From NCBI GenBank assembly GCA_946894095.1, contig OX335643.1, forward strand, positions 4,265,036 to 4,329,035: 64,000 bases of DNA. The letters are read 5' to 3'. Positions within the stretch are counted from its first letter, which is position 1. Every line of letters starts with the position of its first letter. This DNA is from Incurvaria masculella. Taxonomy: Eukaryota > Arthropoda > Insecta > Lepidoptera > Incurvariidae. The notes under the pieces are model-generated. The model made no database searches. It was not told where the DNA came from and saw only the letters and a list, made by a program, of their open reading frames with translations. A program made the position numbers and the translations under genes. Positions 28,401 through 43,400 of the stretch are shown here, piece by piece.

Positions 28401-31400
28401 CTTGCTGTTGTACTCGGCCTTCAGCTCTGCAAGTGCAAAGGGCTCGTCAGGGGATAAGCAGTTCAATAGTTATTCTAAGTAAATACTAAGTAATTCGAAT
28501 TAATAAGTAAAAGTCAGTAAATAATTAAAATTTAATCAAGCATTAAACTTATTATGTGACTGTAAAAGTATGTTTGCCAGTCCTTATATGCATGAAAATA
28601 GAGCATGTGGCTTTTATATTTTTGACATTGGCTGTATAGCTATGTTAGCGTGATTTTTGCCATGTTCAAGTGTAGGTTACCTACCTATGAAGGAAATAAA
28701 ACAATACAATATGAAAACAAAATGGACTTCAATAGGCAAAACTGCATATTTCAATGGCATTACATAACATCCAATCCAAAATTGTTTCGCCCGGGGGGCA
28801 AGCGTCATAGATGATAAGAGCAGGTACTTAAACAAACTCTGCAAATCCACTGGTATTCTGCAAGGATGGTGTCGCGAGGTGTATTTAGTTTTTCTGAGCA
28901 CCTCTAGTCCTCAGCACAGCATGCATACCGGTTGTTCTCCTTCCCCTAATATATGGTAGGGTTAAGTCCGCCCAGGTTGATACCATGGCATCAAATAAAG
29001 AGGTTGTTGAAGCAGCGATGAAAAATAGTCTTGGCTTAGCAACCTTTCATTAGGGAATGCGGTGTGTACTCATATATTGAGAGTAAGTGTGAGATTAGTC
29101 ACCCATGACTAGTTCCATAAAATAACAGGCTCGATTTTTTTTATGTTAAGCGCAGCATATGGCGTACGCCAGGACTTAGGGTGCCCGACGACGCCCATGG
29201 GATTTCGAATTTACAGGGGGGGGGGGGGGGGGGCTGCGAAAACCATGCCGGCCGGCCAGGTGCTCCTTAACACCATGTTTAAAGGACCCCAGGTTGTACT
29301 TTGGCGGAAATACATCGGAAGGGAGTTCATTCCATAGTTTTTCGACCCTACAGATGAAGGTTCTAGAAGATCGGTGGGTTCTTATTTTTGGAATGTCGAC
29401 TGTGAATATGTGCATTTTCTCCCTATTCGGCGTTGAATGAAGGTAGAAAGGGGACAAAGGTGCCACGGACGGAGCAGGACAGGAGCGGACGGAGGTACAG
29501 ATTATCTATCCCCGTAAAATTCCAACTGACCGCTCCCGCTCCAGGGCAGCGTCGGTATGTCCGCAGTCTGCGCAACGATACTGGACGCGATCTTGTCCCC
29601 GAGCGCCCACATCGCCTTCTCGGGCGGGCCGATGAACACGATGCCGGCGCGGTGCAGCAGCTCCGGCAGCTTGGGGTTCTCCGAGGCGTGACCCCAGCCT
29701 GCCCACACCGCCTGCGAAAATCACGGTAGTGATGTGCTCAATGCTGTTTGTGAAGTATACGTCTATACTAATATGCTACAAAAATTTAATAATATATAAA
29801 TATAATAATATGCTATAAATATGGAAGTAAACCATAAATACATTAACAAAAAAAAAAAACAAGTGCACTCAGTAATTCTACAAACTGATATGCACGCATC
29901 AGCTTATAGCTGCTAGTGTTATAAACCAAATAATAATAATAATAAGCTGAAGAGTAAATATACTTTTTCATACTTCAGTCAGTCAGCGTGTTTGCGTCCA
30001 CTGCTGGACATACGCCTCTCCATTTTTCCTCCAGTCCTCCCGGCCTTCAGCGGTACGGAACCACTGCTATCCGCCGACGCACTTGATGCCGTCGTCCCAC
30101 CTGGCGGGTGGTCTTCCCACAATCTGTTTTCCTGTTCAGGCCGCCAGTGTAGGACACGGTTACTCCAACGGTCGTCGTCTCTTCGGCTGACATGACCAGC
30201 TCACTGCCACTTGAGCTTAGCCACCTGGTGTCCAATATCGACTACTTTGGTACGTCGGCGGATTGCCTCATTGCGCACCATATCCCGTAGCAATATTCCC
30301 AGCATGGCTCGCTCCATTGCTCGTTGATGCTTCCAGTTGCTTCATACTTATACATGCTATTATACATGCATACATATCACAAGCTTAGCTGAAGAATTTA
30401 TTTGTTTTCTTACTACCACGCTTATCTCTGGAAGTGACGGTAGGATTTGAATTTTTTTTTTGCATGTCATAATCAAATTCTTGACGATTGATTATTTATC
30501 TGTATGTTTTTATTTTTTTATATTTTTTTTAAATATAAACATTACATCGGTTTGTTTTGACATCCTTTGAATTCAAAATGAATATCGCCCATAATATAGG
30601 GAATTGATAGGCTAACGACTCTCTTAAAATGGACTGTCTCCTTTAGTTTCCCCTATCCAATCAAGCAAACTGATCCATGTTCATTTGTAATGCCTTAGCA
30701 CTAGCATCTCCGCTGCGAATCAACCCACCTGCACTTGCGTCCTGGCCGCTATGTCCACGATGAGCTCAACGTTGGCATAGTTGTTGTTGTTGGAGCCGCC
30801 GGGCACGGGCACGTAGTGGTCCGCCATCTTGATGTACTCTGCGTTCGCCTTCAGGTCTTCCGGCGTCACCTGCACACAATGTTGACTATTAAAAAAAAAC
30901 TAAACTCAAATGGCAGTGGGCAGGTCACATACGTCGCAGAGATGACCACAGATGAAGCACTGAAGTCTTCATGTCGAGACCCTACACAGGGAAAAGAAGC
31001 GTCGACACAAAATACAACAGTAGGGTTAATCATGAAATTCAAATGACAGCTACTGCAAAACAAACCCAACCGTAGGGTGCTACTGGATTTATGTCGTCGA
31101 TGGTACAAATAAACGATATTGTTTACCATAACGACAAAGCGCACGGCGCGTTCGTTCTTGAACATCTCGTAGGACCATCTTCGGATGGAGCGCATGCATT
31201 TTACCGCTCCGATGCCGTTGTTGGCGATCAAAACCTGAAAGAATACAGAGAGTCTTACAATTTTGTAAAACAAACGACACATATGAATACATATAACTCC
31301 ATTGAACCTATTTACACACACTTTTTATTGGCTTAAAAAAATCTATCTTAGAAATGCCGTTGTTGGCGATCAAAACCTGAAAGAATAGAGTCTCAGAATT

Positions 31401-34400
31401 TTGTAAAACAAACGACACATATGAATACATATAACTCCATTGAACCTATTTACACACACATTTTCTTAAAAAAATCTATCTTAGTAACACATGCAATATA
31501 GTGAAAGAATTATCTCATAACTGTGATCTTGGTTTTTTTTCTTAAGTTAAATTTAAGTAAATGTCCTTTATCAGTTTTTTCAACGTGATAGTCGACCGTA
31601 AGTAGCTGTCCAGCCTTGCAGTATATTCATAAAGTCGTTATTTTTACAGCTCTTTTTCTTTGAGTAATGTGTCCTTGCTAACTGTCGATTCTCTACACAT
31701 ATCACATTCATTTTAGTATTTGTTTTTGCTTAATAAATATAATCTCAAAATCACTAGGAATACAGAGAAATAATTATCAGAGCCTTAGTAATAGAGTTTC
31801 TTTGGCAAACTTGGGGTTCCGTACCCTAAAAAGGCTGAAGAGTCACCTTGTTTATGGAGCGCGTTCCCTGGAAGCGTCGTACGAACTCCTCCGGCGTTGC
31901 GATCGCGAAGTCCTTCTCTTGGAACCGCTGGCTGTGGATGACGGTGCCCTGGGACATGGACGGCCTGTGACACACAAAATGACCCCGTTCAGATTGCATG
32001 TGAGAATTCGCTCATTTTATGGCCCCATGTGTATAAATTCAAGTTCCTTTAGGTGACAGGTTTTAATAACCCGCGAAACAATACGAAAATGGCCCCTGGT
32101 ACTCTTGTACGAAGTATGTTACGGTAAAAGGTAAATCTTATTACTTTTTTTTTTACTAGTGAATCTTAAGATTTTTACAACAGGAATTGGTAAATGTACG
32201 AAAGAGATGATTTCTTGGGCTTTTACCAATAAAGTTTGGTAGCTAAATGATAGGTTAGGTTAGATTTGTTTAGGTTTTACAATGTCATGTCTCTGAGGTA
32301 TATCCTAAGATTTACCGAGTGAATGGGGTAAAAGTCCGAAATTAACGATAATCTTAGAACAGTTCGGACTTTAACCATTAACAGCCAAGTAACATTCAGA
32401 GTAGGCGGACTAACTTTAATACGCCGGACGAAACCGGTTTTTCGATGGTTTGTCCGATGCTAATCTCGGACTAAGTTTTGACAGATTCTCTCTAAATACG
32501 ACTGTGAGAGTTGATCAATCTTAGGTTTTACTGGTAAATCTTAGGATTTAATACACATAAACACACACAGAACACCAATCTGGTTCAAAATTCTAAATTA
32601 ACTTGTTTGCCTCTTGTAAATTTTCTGCTGAAAAATAACAATTGCAATTATTAATTAATAATATCTGAAAATTGCAGTTATTTTCTGTAACCTAAAGGCT
32701 GGGCGTAGAGAGAAAAGTCCTGGCATGGCACTTTGTTCTCTTTGGGTGTGTTAGGCCAATATTATGGCAGTAATACTACAGATTAACTATCCTTGTTCAG
32801 TTAAATAAAAAAAATCGTTGAATCTGAATTAATCTATGTGGGATCGAACCTCCGCTCCATAGTCAAAAGTGCGTAAAGGATGATTCCGTATCAAGTTTGA
32901 AGAAGGGAGAAACGGTAATGAGAAGCTTTATGGCATTCAAATCGTATTTATACCTAATGTGTGGCAATTGAATATATGAGAATCAGAAAAAATATTGATC
33001 TGCAGTCGAACAACAGGTAAACTGTATGTTTTTATTTTTTAATTTTCAAAGATTCCATATCTGTGGAATAATTGCATGTTTGTTTAGCTTTTTTACGTCT
33101 AGTATATTTGATGAGGTGCAGCAAGAAACTACACTGCAATGTTTCCCAAGTAAAAAACTCAATAAGAACGATTTATTATAACGCTATTCATTAAATCTAA
33201 TCTTGAATGAAACCTCTGAGCTGTAGATCTCGCGAGTCTGTCATTTTGAACATTTGATATTTTTAAACTTTTAAAAAATTTAAAAATTAAAAAAACTGAC
33301 GTTTTTGGCGAAAAAGACAAGAAGTATACGCTTTTTTATTCAACTCGCCTCCGGCGACAAGATCGCTAGATACAAGAAAGAAGCAAGAAAGCTAAGATAC
33401 ACGTCGACCCATGGTCGAAGTGGCAATGAAAATGAAAAAGCTGAGCAATATAAGGAAGGTCCTGGCATTGCACCTCAGTATTAGACTAATATATGACGGT
33501 CAGTTTGGTATTAGCCATCCATGTCCAGTTACATCGAAAAAATCTAAACCCTAAAAAAGGTATATGTCAGTCTGTTTTGATGGATATAGATGCATCTGTA
33601 GCGACCTAGACTGTAGCCCTCTACTGAGAGCTGCTAGTTTCACAAGCCACAAATAATCAACAAATAATTGAAGTTTATAGAAGTTAGTTAACATGGCCCT
33701 AGGTGGCTCTACCTCCAACATGTCAAAACGAAAGAAGTCTATATCGCACTAACGACGTTTCCTAATGAGTTAACACATATACAAGATTCAAATCACGACT
33801 AGGGGAGAGCAGCTGCGCAGCCGTGGGTCTCAAGACCTGACCCACCTTTTCATCTCTCCACACATCCATGACTTTTCCCTACGGAACCGGTTTTGAAAGA
33901 ATGGGCAAAATATTATATACGCGGCCAACGATGATTCATAGCCATTAAGAGTGTCTTGATGAAAAGATAAAATTGTATTATCAGACCAAGAGGCTGAGGT
34001 TTATGCAAAATGAGGTATTGACTGATTCATCAACCCATTCATAGGAAATATTTGTAAAAACCACGGATTTTCCAAGATTACGCACATCTAGGCGGAGGTG
34101 GAAAGTGATTCTAAATTTAAAAAATAATACAGATGGCGAGAATTGCTGTATTGTCAATAGATATTTCATATTTAAATGTTGTTAAAAAACTGGCCAAGTG
34201 CGAGTCGGACTCGTACACGAAGGGTTCCGTACCATCGTACAAGATTCAACACCAAAAGATCACGTTTTTTGTATGGGGCCCCCCTTAAATTATGATATTT
34301 TTTTATTTTACTTATTTGTTGTTATAGCGGCAAAATAAATACACACTCTGTAAAAATTTCAGCTGCCTACTTATTACAGTTCATGAGATATAGCCCTCTG

Positions 34401-37400
34401 ACAGACGAACACACGGACAGCGGAGGCTTAGTAATACGGTTCCGTTTTCACCCTTCGGGTACGGAACCCCAAAAATTACAATATCCTATCTCGAAACATA
34501 GCCCCTTGGCAATATTGTTTTTACTCTTTTTTTATGAAAATCCGGTAATGAAGAGAATTCAAATTAAAAAATGTTTAATTTGAGGCCGCTCCAGGTATTT
34601 TCCCATTTCTCCTTTGGAAAATATAGAGTTAACTTGTAGCCAAAAACAGTACATACCATTTCAATAAAAAAAAAATATCACCCCAAATCCATCAACAATA
34701 CATTGTCCCAAGCAAAAATGGGTACTGCAGCTAGTGTGACTTATAAACACAAGCAAATGTTGATGGTATTTTTTTTTTATGCAACCTGACATGGATGGCT
34801 AATACCACACAACTAGCGTTATGATATTAGCCCAATACACCACATTCCCGAAGGAATTTGGTGTCATGCCAGGACCTTCCCTTTATGAGCACGGCTACAT
34901 TGAACTGGATGGAAAACACGGATAATCTTTCATTGCCGCTTCGACCATCTTTTCATCCAATGCGATGGTACCCACCCGGCAGGCTTAAACCCTACCACCT
35001 AGTAGGGGAAGGGGACCTACAGTTTTACATGGATTCCGAACCATGGAGATGGTATGCAACATTTGTTTTAGACAAAATGCTTCAGTAACTTTGCAAAAAA
35101 AAATACTTTTATCTTCTAGAGGGCACTCTGCAACCTTTTTTTTGCTGATAAAATAGATTCGAATGCACTTTTTTCATGATCGGAGACTATGCAAATAAAA
35201 GTTGATAGTGACCTGTCGAGTAACTGTATTTCAATGTTGAGGAAACACTAAAGAAAATTCAGCATTTATTATCTAGGTCAAAATTAATATATGTAGGTAG
35301 GTAACAATAAATTTGTATGCAGGTCGAGATAAATACATGCTGAAAACATTTGTAAATAATCACAGTTAATTGTAATTTTATTATAAACTTACAGAAGACT
35401 TCAGCTCTGCCCCCGTTCAATTCCAAAGAAAAGTAAAAGGATTTTCCCTGAATGATCTCATGTATAACCCAACTACCACCCCTTAGGTAATTTAACGTGA
35501 TGGTAAGAAGCATATACTGATTGAAGGATGAACTACCTCATATTCAAACTGCATCAAAATTGGGTTAGTGGTTTTCAAGTTGTATGTGGCCAGCGAGACA
35601 TTAAATTTCATAATGATCAAGGCATATAACTATCTTTCTTACTTTTTTTTATCTAATATCAATAACTATCATTTGACAGTTATTGACAGTAATTTGAAGT
35701 TTTAAAACTTTTTTTATACATTTTGCACATTTTATTGTGTTATGTTTTCATAGTTTATAAATTGTATGTTATTTATAAACGATCAAACCTTTATGAGAGC
35801 AGATAAAACCAATGATCTCCTTAATCGAACATAATTTCCTTGAAATTTCCCAGCCAACCAAATGTATCCAGAGAAAAACGTATTCAATAAAACATAAACA
35901 AGTAGAAAAAAAAAGATTCCGACAAATTGAGAATCTCCTCCTTTTTTTGATGTTGGTTAAAAAGGAGGTGAGATGACATGACCATGTTCCACTTTATACA
36001 GGCCAAACGGGAAAAAACTTAAAGCTCAGTGTAGGTGACCTCACCTTGGAAGTGTCAAAACTGTAATTCCTGTCAAGGTTTTTTTTTTTTTTATGCGACC
36101 TGACATGGATAGCTAATACCACACAACTACCGTTATGATATTAGCCCAATACACCACAATCCCGAAGGAATTAGGTGCCATGCCAGGACCTTCCCTTTAT
36201 GAGGCACGGCTACATTGAACTGGATGGAAAACACGGACAATTTTTAATTGCCGCTTCGACCTTCTTTTCATCCAATGCGATGGTACCAACCCGGGCGGGC
36301 TTAAACCCTACCGACCTAGTAGGGGAAGGGGACCTACAGTTTTACATGGATTCCGAACCATGGAGCAGCTCGCATTCGTAACTAAATGCACTTATCGAAC
36401 TCTGAAAGAGAAAGACAGTGGTGCAAGTTGGTATCGAACCCGGGCCTCTGGTACGCTAGGCCAGTCCCCGCGCCACTAGGCTACGAGCCGCTACGCCACC
36501 TGTCATGATAAATAAGCACTGTTCTTCCCCATTGTCAGGAAGTTTTTGGTACGTTTGTAGCCAATTGTCACCAAAGTTGCATATAGAGAGAACATAAATT
36601 TGACATGCAATGGAATGTCTACCCTGTGATTATACCGTTTCCTAGGATCCAGTAAGGGGTGGACAGAGATGACAGGCACCATATACATAACAACATACTT
36701 CTTTCGCTTGTCTAAAAAAAAAACAAAATTTGGTCACGTCACTTCTCTTGGTATATTACTACCCGAGAGATAGTGATTTAGTTTTTGTTCCCTATAATAA
36801 TCAGTTACCGTACGGGTCATCATATTTCTTCGAGGCAATGTCTTCCTGACAACTTGATCATGCACACACACGGTTTATTTAGGGGGAGCTTACATTTGTA
36901 AACTCTCATGTCAAGTTTTCCTCACCATGATTTTCTTTCCGGACTGTCACTATAACACGTGCATTATGAGGCACAGAATCTCGGGTCCTCAGAAACTAAA
37001 AGTACCGCTAAATTAATAGGTAATTCTGTTTAAATCACCACAGACTCACCATGTCTCAATGTTATTATTTTTCTCAATGACGATCTTACTGTGGCTTCTC
37101 TTCAAGAGCACCAAAAGCACGTCGCCGCACGACCCCGTGCGACAAGTGAATCTCGCCGGAGCCATCTTTCAATCCCTCGTTTTAACATCCGCACGGCACA
37201 ACTTTCACTTGAGCTAAACCTTTGCTGAAGCAATCAACAACAAAAGTTTGCAATCTAAACTAAGACTTTTATTTATCTTCTGACTACCCACAGTTTTTGG
37301 GGTTCTTATAAAGGAGTAACCTTACAGTTTCAGATGCTTATAAATACTCCTATAAAAAAAATTGTCAACATATTAGCTTAAAGAAAATGTTAAGCCCATA

Positions 37401-40400
37401 GTGAAATAGGTTCATGTGCTTATTAATTCCCCAGATTTTTTAAAAAAGCTTGTATTTGTATGTTCGAATGTTTTTTATCGATGTTGGTAGACACTTCCAA
37501 ACTATTCACATAAATTATTATTAACTTTTCACAGAAGAATCAAGTTTCTGAATACGAAAATGTGTTTTGGAACTTTGTCCTTGCGGATGCACCATTTTTT
37601 GCATTCAAACACAGAAGGAAAAATAACGACATTACAAAAAAAAACTCAAGAACATAACCAAACCCTGACAAAAACCAATTCACAACATCAACAGATGGCT
37701 GGGGCTCTGCACAGGTAACTGAGAAATGACCAACTAAATTTTGCTTTCACACATTTGTTTACACTTTGCATAAGAACCTGTTCTCATCAAACCAGTGAGT
37801 TCTCCAGCGGACTTCCTAGTAGTGTACCATAGTGCCCATTCATTCATCTCACTTGTTTTCGAACGAGAAGACACTTCGATCTCAAGGTTGCTTTTATGAA
37901 TGGAATTATTTTCTTTTGAAATTAACTTTTAAAACTAATTTGAGAAATTGTGGTAATGGCCGTTTTCTGTTTATGACTAAGGCTTCGCAGCTTTAAATAT
38001 AACTTTGCGAGGCTAACTTGCAGTTTGGGTGATAACTGTGTAAGTAGAAACCGTTTTGCGATAAATTTGCCAATCACTTGGCACACTTTTAATACGAAGC
38101 TTATATTGACATTAATATTACACTATAACATGTATTGTGTTCGTATTCTTACCTACTGTGCTACGATAAAAAATATCTTAGAGTAATATTTCAACGTTAT
38201 TAACCATACCTGTAGGGATGTTCTGAATAAATTCCATTTACATTGTTGAACATTTTTAACGCAGCCGGCTGTAGTTTTTGCACTCAAAGGTAGGTTGACT
38301 GTTGAGAGTCCTATAAATAAGAGGTGTAAGAATCCATGGCGCCGATCGAGGCAGGTGTATGAAAATAAGGACGAAAAGAGATCATCTGATATCAAATCTT
38401 CAACACCAAAACGATTGAGGATCGCCGATTTTGATTTGACGGATTTGACGCAGGTCGCGTGTGACGTTTGACAGCACGGTTGCCAGTGTAAGAATTGTAG
38501 TTAACCTGATTTTCCATAAATGATGGTCGACCAAATTCAATGTGTCCAATCGTTATAGCGCTAGATATAAAAAAATCTATAACTATTAAAAGAAGCACAT
38601 CTTGGCCAATGGGGAAGAAAACTGCTTCTTTATCACGACAGGTGGCGTCTAAGCTAGCTCACCTAAAGGATCTGTCAAAGCTGTCAGATACCATACAAAA
38701 TAAAACAATCGATTTGAAACTTTTACTTGCACAATCTATGTAATTGATATGACTAAATTTTCTCCAGGTTTCCGAAAAAAATTGTTATTATGCTTACTAA
38801 AAGAAGTAGTGGGAAAGAAATATCACACAAACATAACCTATAATATTTCGTTTCATAATTTGTGCTGGTAAATCACATTTAAATATGTTTGAAGACCAAC
38901 TTAAGACAAGCTCTTATTTTCCTCTGAACCTTATTTCCTCTTTGATCCAAAAACTAGTAAATCAAACTTGACAGGTATGACAGTTTTGACGTTTTTAAGG
39001 TGAGGTCGCTCATTCGATATTTACAATAAGATTTAAGTATTCTTCCCCACTATTTTACCCCACAATACCGTTTACGGCAGCCGGTCAAATTAAAAATGTT
39101 TAAAATTTTTTCTTATTAATTTATTCATCGTTTTTATTTTTATTTTAAATTCTTAAAATCACCTGAATACACGTTTATTACGTGTGCTTACATTAATTTA
39201 CTTTAAACTTAACATGCGTTTCAGTTATTCATGGAAATAAAAAAAAACCCGGAATTTGGTTATGTTCAGGCAACATTAAAAACACATAATTGGCTTGGAT
39301 CATACGATATATCTTACTCATTCTTTCCTCATAATCAACCAAGGTGTGAATGGGACCGATCACAAAACAGCTGTCTCATTAAATTTTGTAATGTTGCTAG
39401 CTTATAGAATAATGCCCAATAATAAAATCAAAATATTAAAACTATTTGTAACCTAACCTACCGTTTAGGGTGATGCCGTTTTACTATGAATTCAGTAATT
39501 AGTTATTTATTTGTAACTATAGTAATGCACTGCTATGTTAATAAAACATACACTGCTGACATATCTAAAGCGTAAATAGATGAACCTATTCCGATAGATT
39601 ACTTTAATTGGTATTGTAACTGCTTGACTGGAAAACGCCAAAGATTCCTAAAACGTTATAAGCAGATTGTTAATGAAAATCACGTGGCTTAAAGCGTGGG
39701 TAGAAAGCTCTATTGGCGGGCATGTGGGTGCAAGGGGAGTTCAAGACACTTCATTTTCAATGCATTATCTTTGGCATAATTAAACAGTGCATGGAATATG
39801 CGACAGGTTAATTTATTTTATATCAGTAATTTTAGAGTCATTAATTAAGTCCATAGGTATGATAGTTTCAAGGATCGGCAAGCCCGCCATACACATTTTT
39901 TTTATGTACCTGACAGGGATGGCTAATACCACACAACTACCGTTAAGATATTAGTCCAATACACAACATCCCCGAAGGAATTAGGTGTCATGCCAGGACC
40001 TATGATTTATGAGCACGGCTACATTGAACTGGATGAAAAACACGCACAATTATTCATTGCCGCTTCGACCATATTTTCATCCAATGCGATGGTACAAACC
40101 CGGGCTGGCTTAAACCCTACCACCTAGCAGTTCGAATTCGTGACGAAATGCACTTATCGAACTCAGAAAGAGAAATAAAGTGGGGCATGTCGGGGCGAGC
40201 AATTGAACCAAGTCTGGTACGCTAGACCAGTGCCCGCGCCACTAGGCTACGAGCCGCTCATATCATTGCTTTGGATAATACAAGTATGTCCGGTCGGTAT
40301 GCTGTGGTAGGTTTACATTTCTGAAGACATCTGGTTGCTTCTCAATTACACTTGAGCTCAGCTGACCAGACTTACGTGGGTGTTTTTGTTCACTGTAAGG

Positions 40401-43400
40401 ATAGCCGTATCGTCCCCAAAAAATCCGGTTACGAACCGTCTGTTGCTGGAAGATCTGCAGTGAATAATAAATAAGTAGTATGTACATATAAACATTTAAT
40501 AACATTACTTTGTCTGTACGTACCATATGTATGTGGCTAGTTTTGATGACATTAAAAAGGTAGGTAACCTTTTAAAAAAGAAACCAATTAATACAATGTG
40601 GTTTCCCGCTTTTTTTTATATGCTTTTCTTCCTGTCAAAATGAGTAAATCTAATACAGAAGTTAAATATATTTTAAAATTGATAACTGGTGATGAAAAGG
40701 GATCACGTACGACAAGAACGTGCGAAAACGGTGGTAGTCAAAGGTCGGTCAGGCTTGACAGACTGTGGCAAAGCCCGGGTTAACTCGCAATTCGAAGGGC
40801 ATTGTTCATTATGAGCTTTTAGTGCCGGGCAGAACCATCTGATTCGGATCTCTACAACAACTGTTGAGATTAAAGCAAGAAGCGAGAAGCGCAGGCCGCA
40901 AGAGAAAGCGGCCAGAATTGACAATATGAAGGTGTGGTTTTTCATCACGATACGTTGACCGCACACATCTTTGGCTCGGCAGAAATTAAGACGGTTTGGC
41001 TGGGAGGTGTTGATGCATCCGCCATACACCATCTTTTCCACCTGTTTCGGTATCTTCAGGCAGCGTCAGGTTAACATCAAGAGAGGACTGCCAAAACTAC
41101 TTGTCGGGTTTTTTTTGATCAGAGGTATCTGGAACAGCAACGGGATCATATTTCAAATATTTTTAATCCAAATAAGTGTCCGGCACTTTAAATATGCCGA
41201 TGAATACTCTATTCCTTTTTATATGTACTGGCATCTTAGTATAAATTGGATTCTCGTAGCACAGCGGCGCAGAGCATTGTTTATCATACCAGAGCCCATG
41301 GGTTCAGTCCCCGCACCGTTGATGCACCACTTTCTTACTCTTTTTCGAAATGGATAAGTGCATTTCATTCCGAGTGTGTAATTTAAATCTAATGGACGCA
41401 ATAAAGAAACATTACGAATGCGAGCTGTTCCAAAGTTCGGAATACTTGGGAAACTGTAGATGGGTATGAAAATATGTTCAAAGCGGCCATCCTCTAGATC
41501 CGAGGTATTTACTCCAAAATACATACTGAGGTCCTTCAAACATGGAGAGAAGAAGCACCTGGCTGGCATGGTTTTCGCAGCCCCCTGAAAGTTTGAAAGC
41601 CCTTGTGCGTCGTCGGGTACCTTATATGTGAGGTACTGGCGTACGCCGCGCTCAACATAAATACAATTAACCACCAAAAAACTATGATTATACTCAAGGC
41701 GTTTAACATGCGTTATGAGTGGTAACCATGGGCGCTAATTAGTTGACGATGTCAAGGTCATTATTTATATTAGCACATCACTGCATCGCATCGACATCGC
41801 TAACCAATCAGTGATTCGACAGCATCTTCTCATGACGTCGGCTTAAATAAATCTTGAAGAGCTTGAGATTATCGGAAACGTTCCTAATCGGCAGAATGAC
41901 AGATAGAAGGGAGATATATTTTATAAGCACACAACACTAATCATGGCGCACGGGGTCGCTATGGCGACCTTCCGTTATCGTCGCAGCTTGCATTGCAATT
42001 GTGCGATGTTTGAAAACGTTATTAATATAACTCATTAAACTGATAAATGTTTTATTAATTTTGTTTCAAGTTTCAAATGTTTTTTTAAACCCAACGAAAA
42101 TTTGGTAATACACCATTGTGGAAGCATGGATGCTTCCGCTCGTGTATAGTTAAAAGCTTCTGGCATATTCTGGTAAGAGTGAGTTCGGAAGTGAGTTAAC
42201 CTAAAAATAGGTCTAAACCATATTATTATTTAAATAACGGAACTGTTATTTTACCTTCCAACGTATTCATGGGACAAATCAGATTTTGACCAAACTAAAA
42301 TGACGATCAAGAAGTGCGAAAACATGAACTATCTATAAAAGTGAGTTCATATTTAAAGCCGAATTCGAACTTACTCTTACCTGGGCCTCCTGGTCTACTC
42401 AGGGAAGCGAACACGAGTAGCTTTCGCGTGAGAAGCTGTCAAACTCTATGTAGAAAAAAGTAAGCATATTTTTATGTAAATAGAGTTTGACAGCTTCGAA
42501 CACGAGAACTTCTCGTGTTCGCTTCCCTGAGTAGACCCGCTGAGAGACTACTCGTATTCGTTCCATTAGTGTATAAAGTGGCGTGCAATTTCACAATCTG
42601 AAGATGTAATCCAATTAAGTATATTTTTTCCGCCAGCTCTGAATACGACTGAGTTTCTCAAAGCATACAGCCAATTGATGTGTGGAAATGGGTCGGGGAT
42701 TAACTATTTTTTGGCGGGGGTGACTTTTGAATAGATCAATAAAGTATTTGAATTTTCTAGATTTTTCTTGCATAAATAAATACCAATGAACAGTGTTAAG
42801 GTTAGGTACTTCTTTCGCGACCAGGGGTTCACCCCTGACCCGCTGACACGTCAATTAGCAGGTCTATTCCTGGCATTCAGTAATCAGGCATCAGGAATCC
42901 TGTGTCTAGAAAACCGGTTTTGTAGCGGTTTTCAAAACGATTTTCTTGACGAAAATATTCCGGAGCATAGTGTTTTTAATCAATCGAGGTCTTCCGTAGA
43001 AAAACTCGCTTTGATAATCGCTATAAAAGCGGTTTTCTAGACTCAGGATTCCTGATTCCTGATTACTGAATGCCAGGAATAGACCTGAAGAGCTAAAGAG
43101 CTAAAATCTAAAAACACATAAAAACCCCACTTACTGCAGCGTCCCTCCCGCATTCGGCGGCCGAAGCAATCGACTGTCGATTTCGGAGGACGGACGTCGG
43201 TAAACCTCCTCATCGCTCTCTGGGGTGTCGGGCTCCGGGTCGAGGATCATCTGGAACTTGTTTAGCAGGTGGCTGGGGATGCTCTCAGTGGCATCCTCCT
43301 CCTCCACGTTCGGCGGTGGGTTCTCCTCCGAACCGCTTTCGGTCAGCACGAATCGCTTCGAGGTCCTCCGTTTGAGCATGTTGAAGATGTTTCTTGCGCA

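Noticed and set aside
40598..41357. Active mariner transposon
   Set aside because: Transposase blocks are in different frames with many stops; no terminal repeats recognised.
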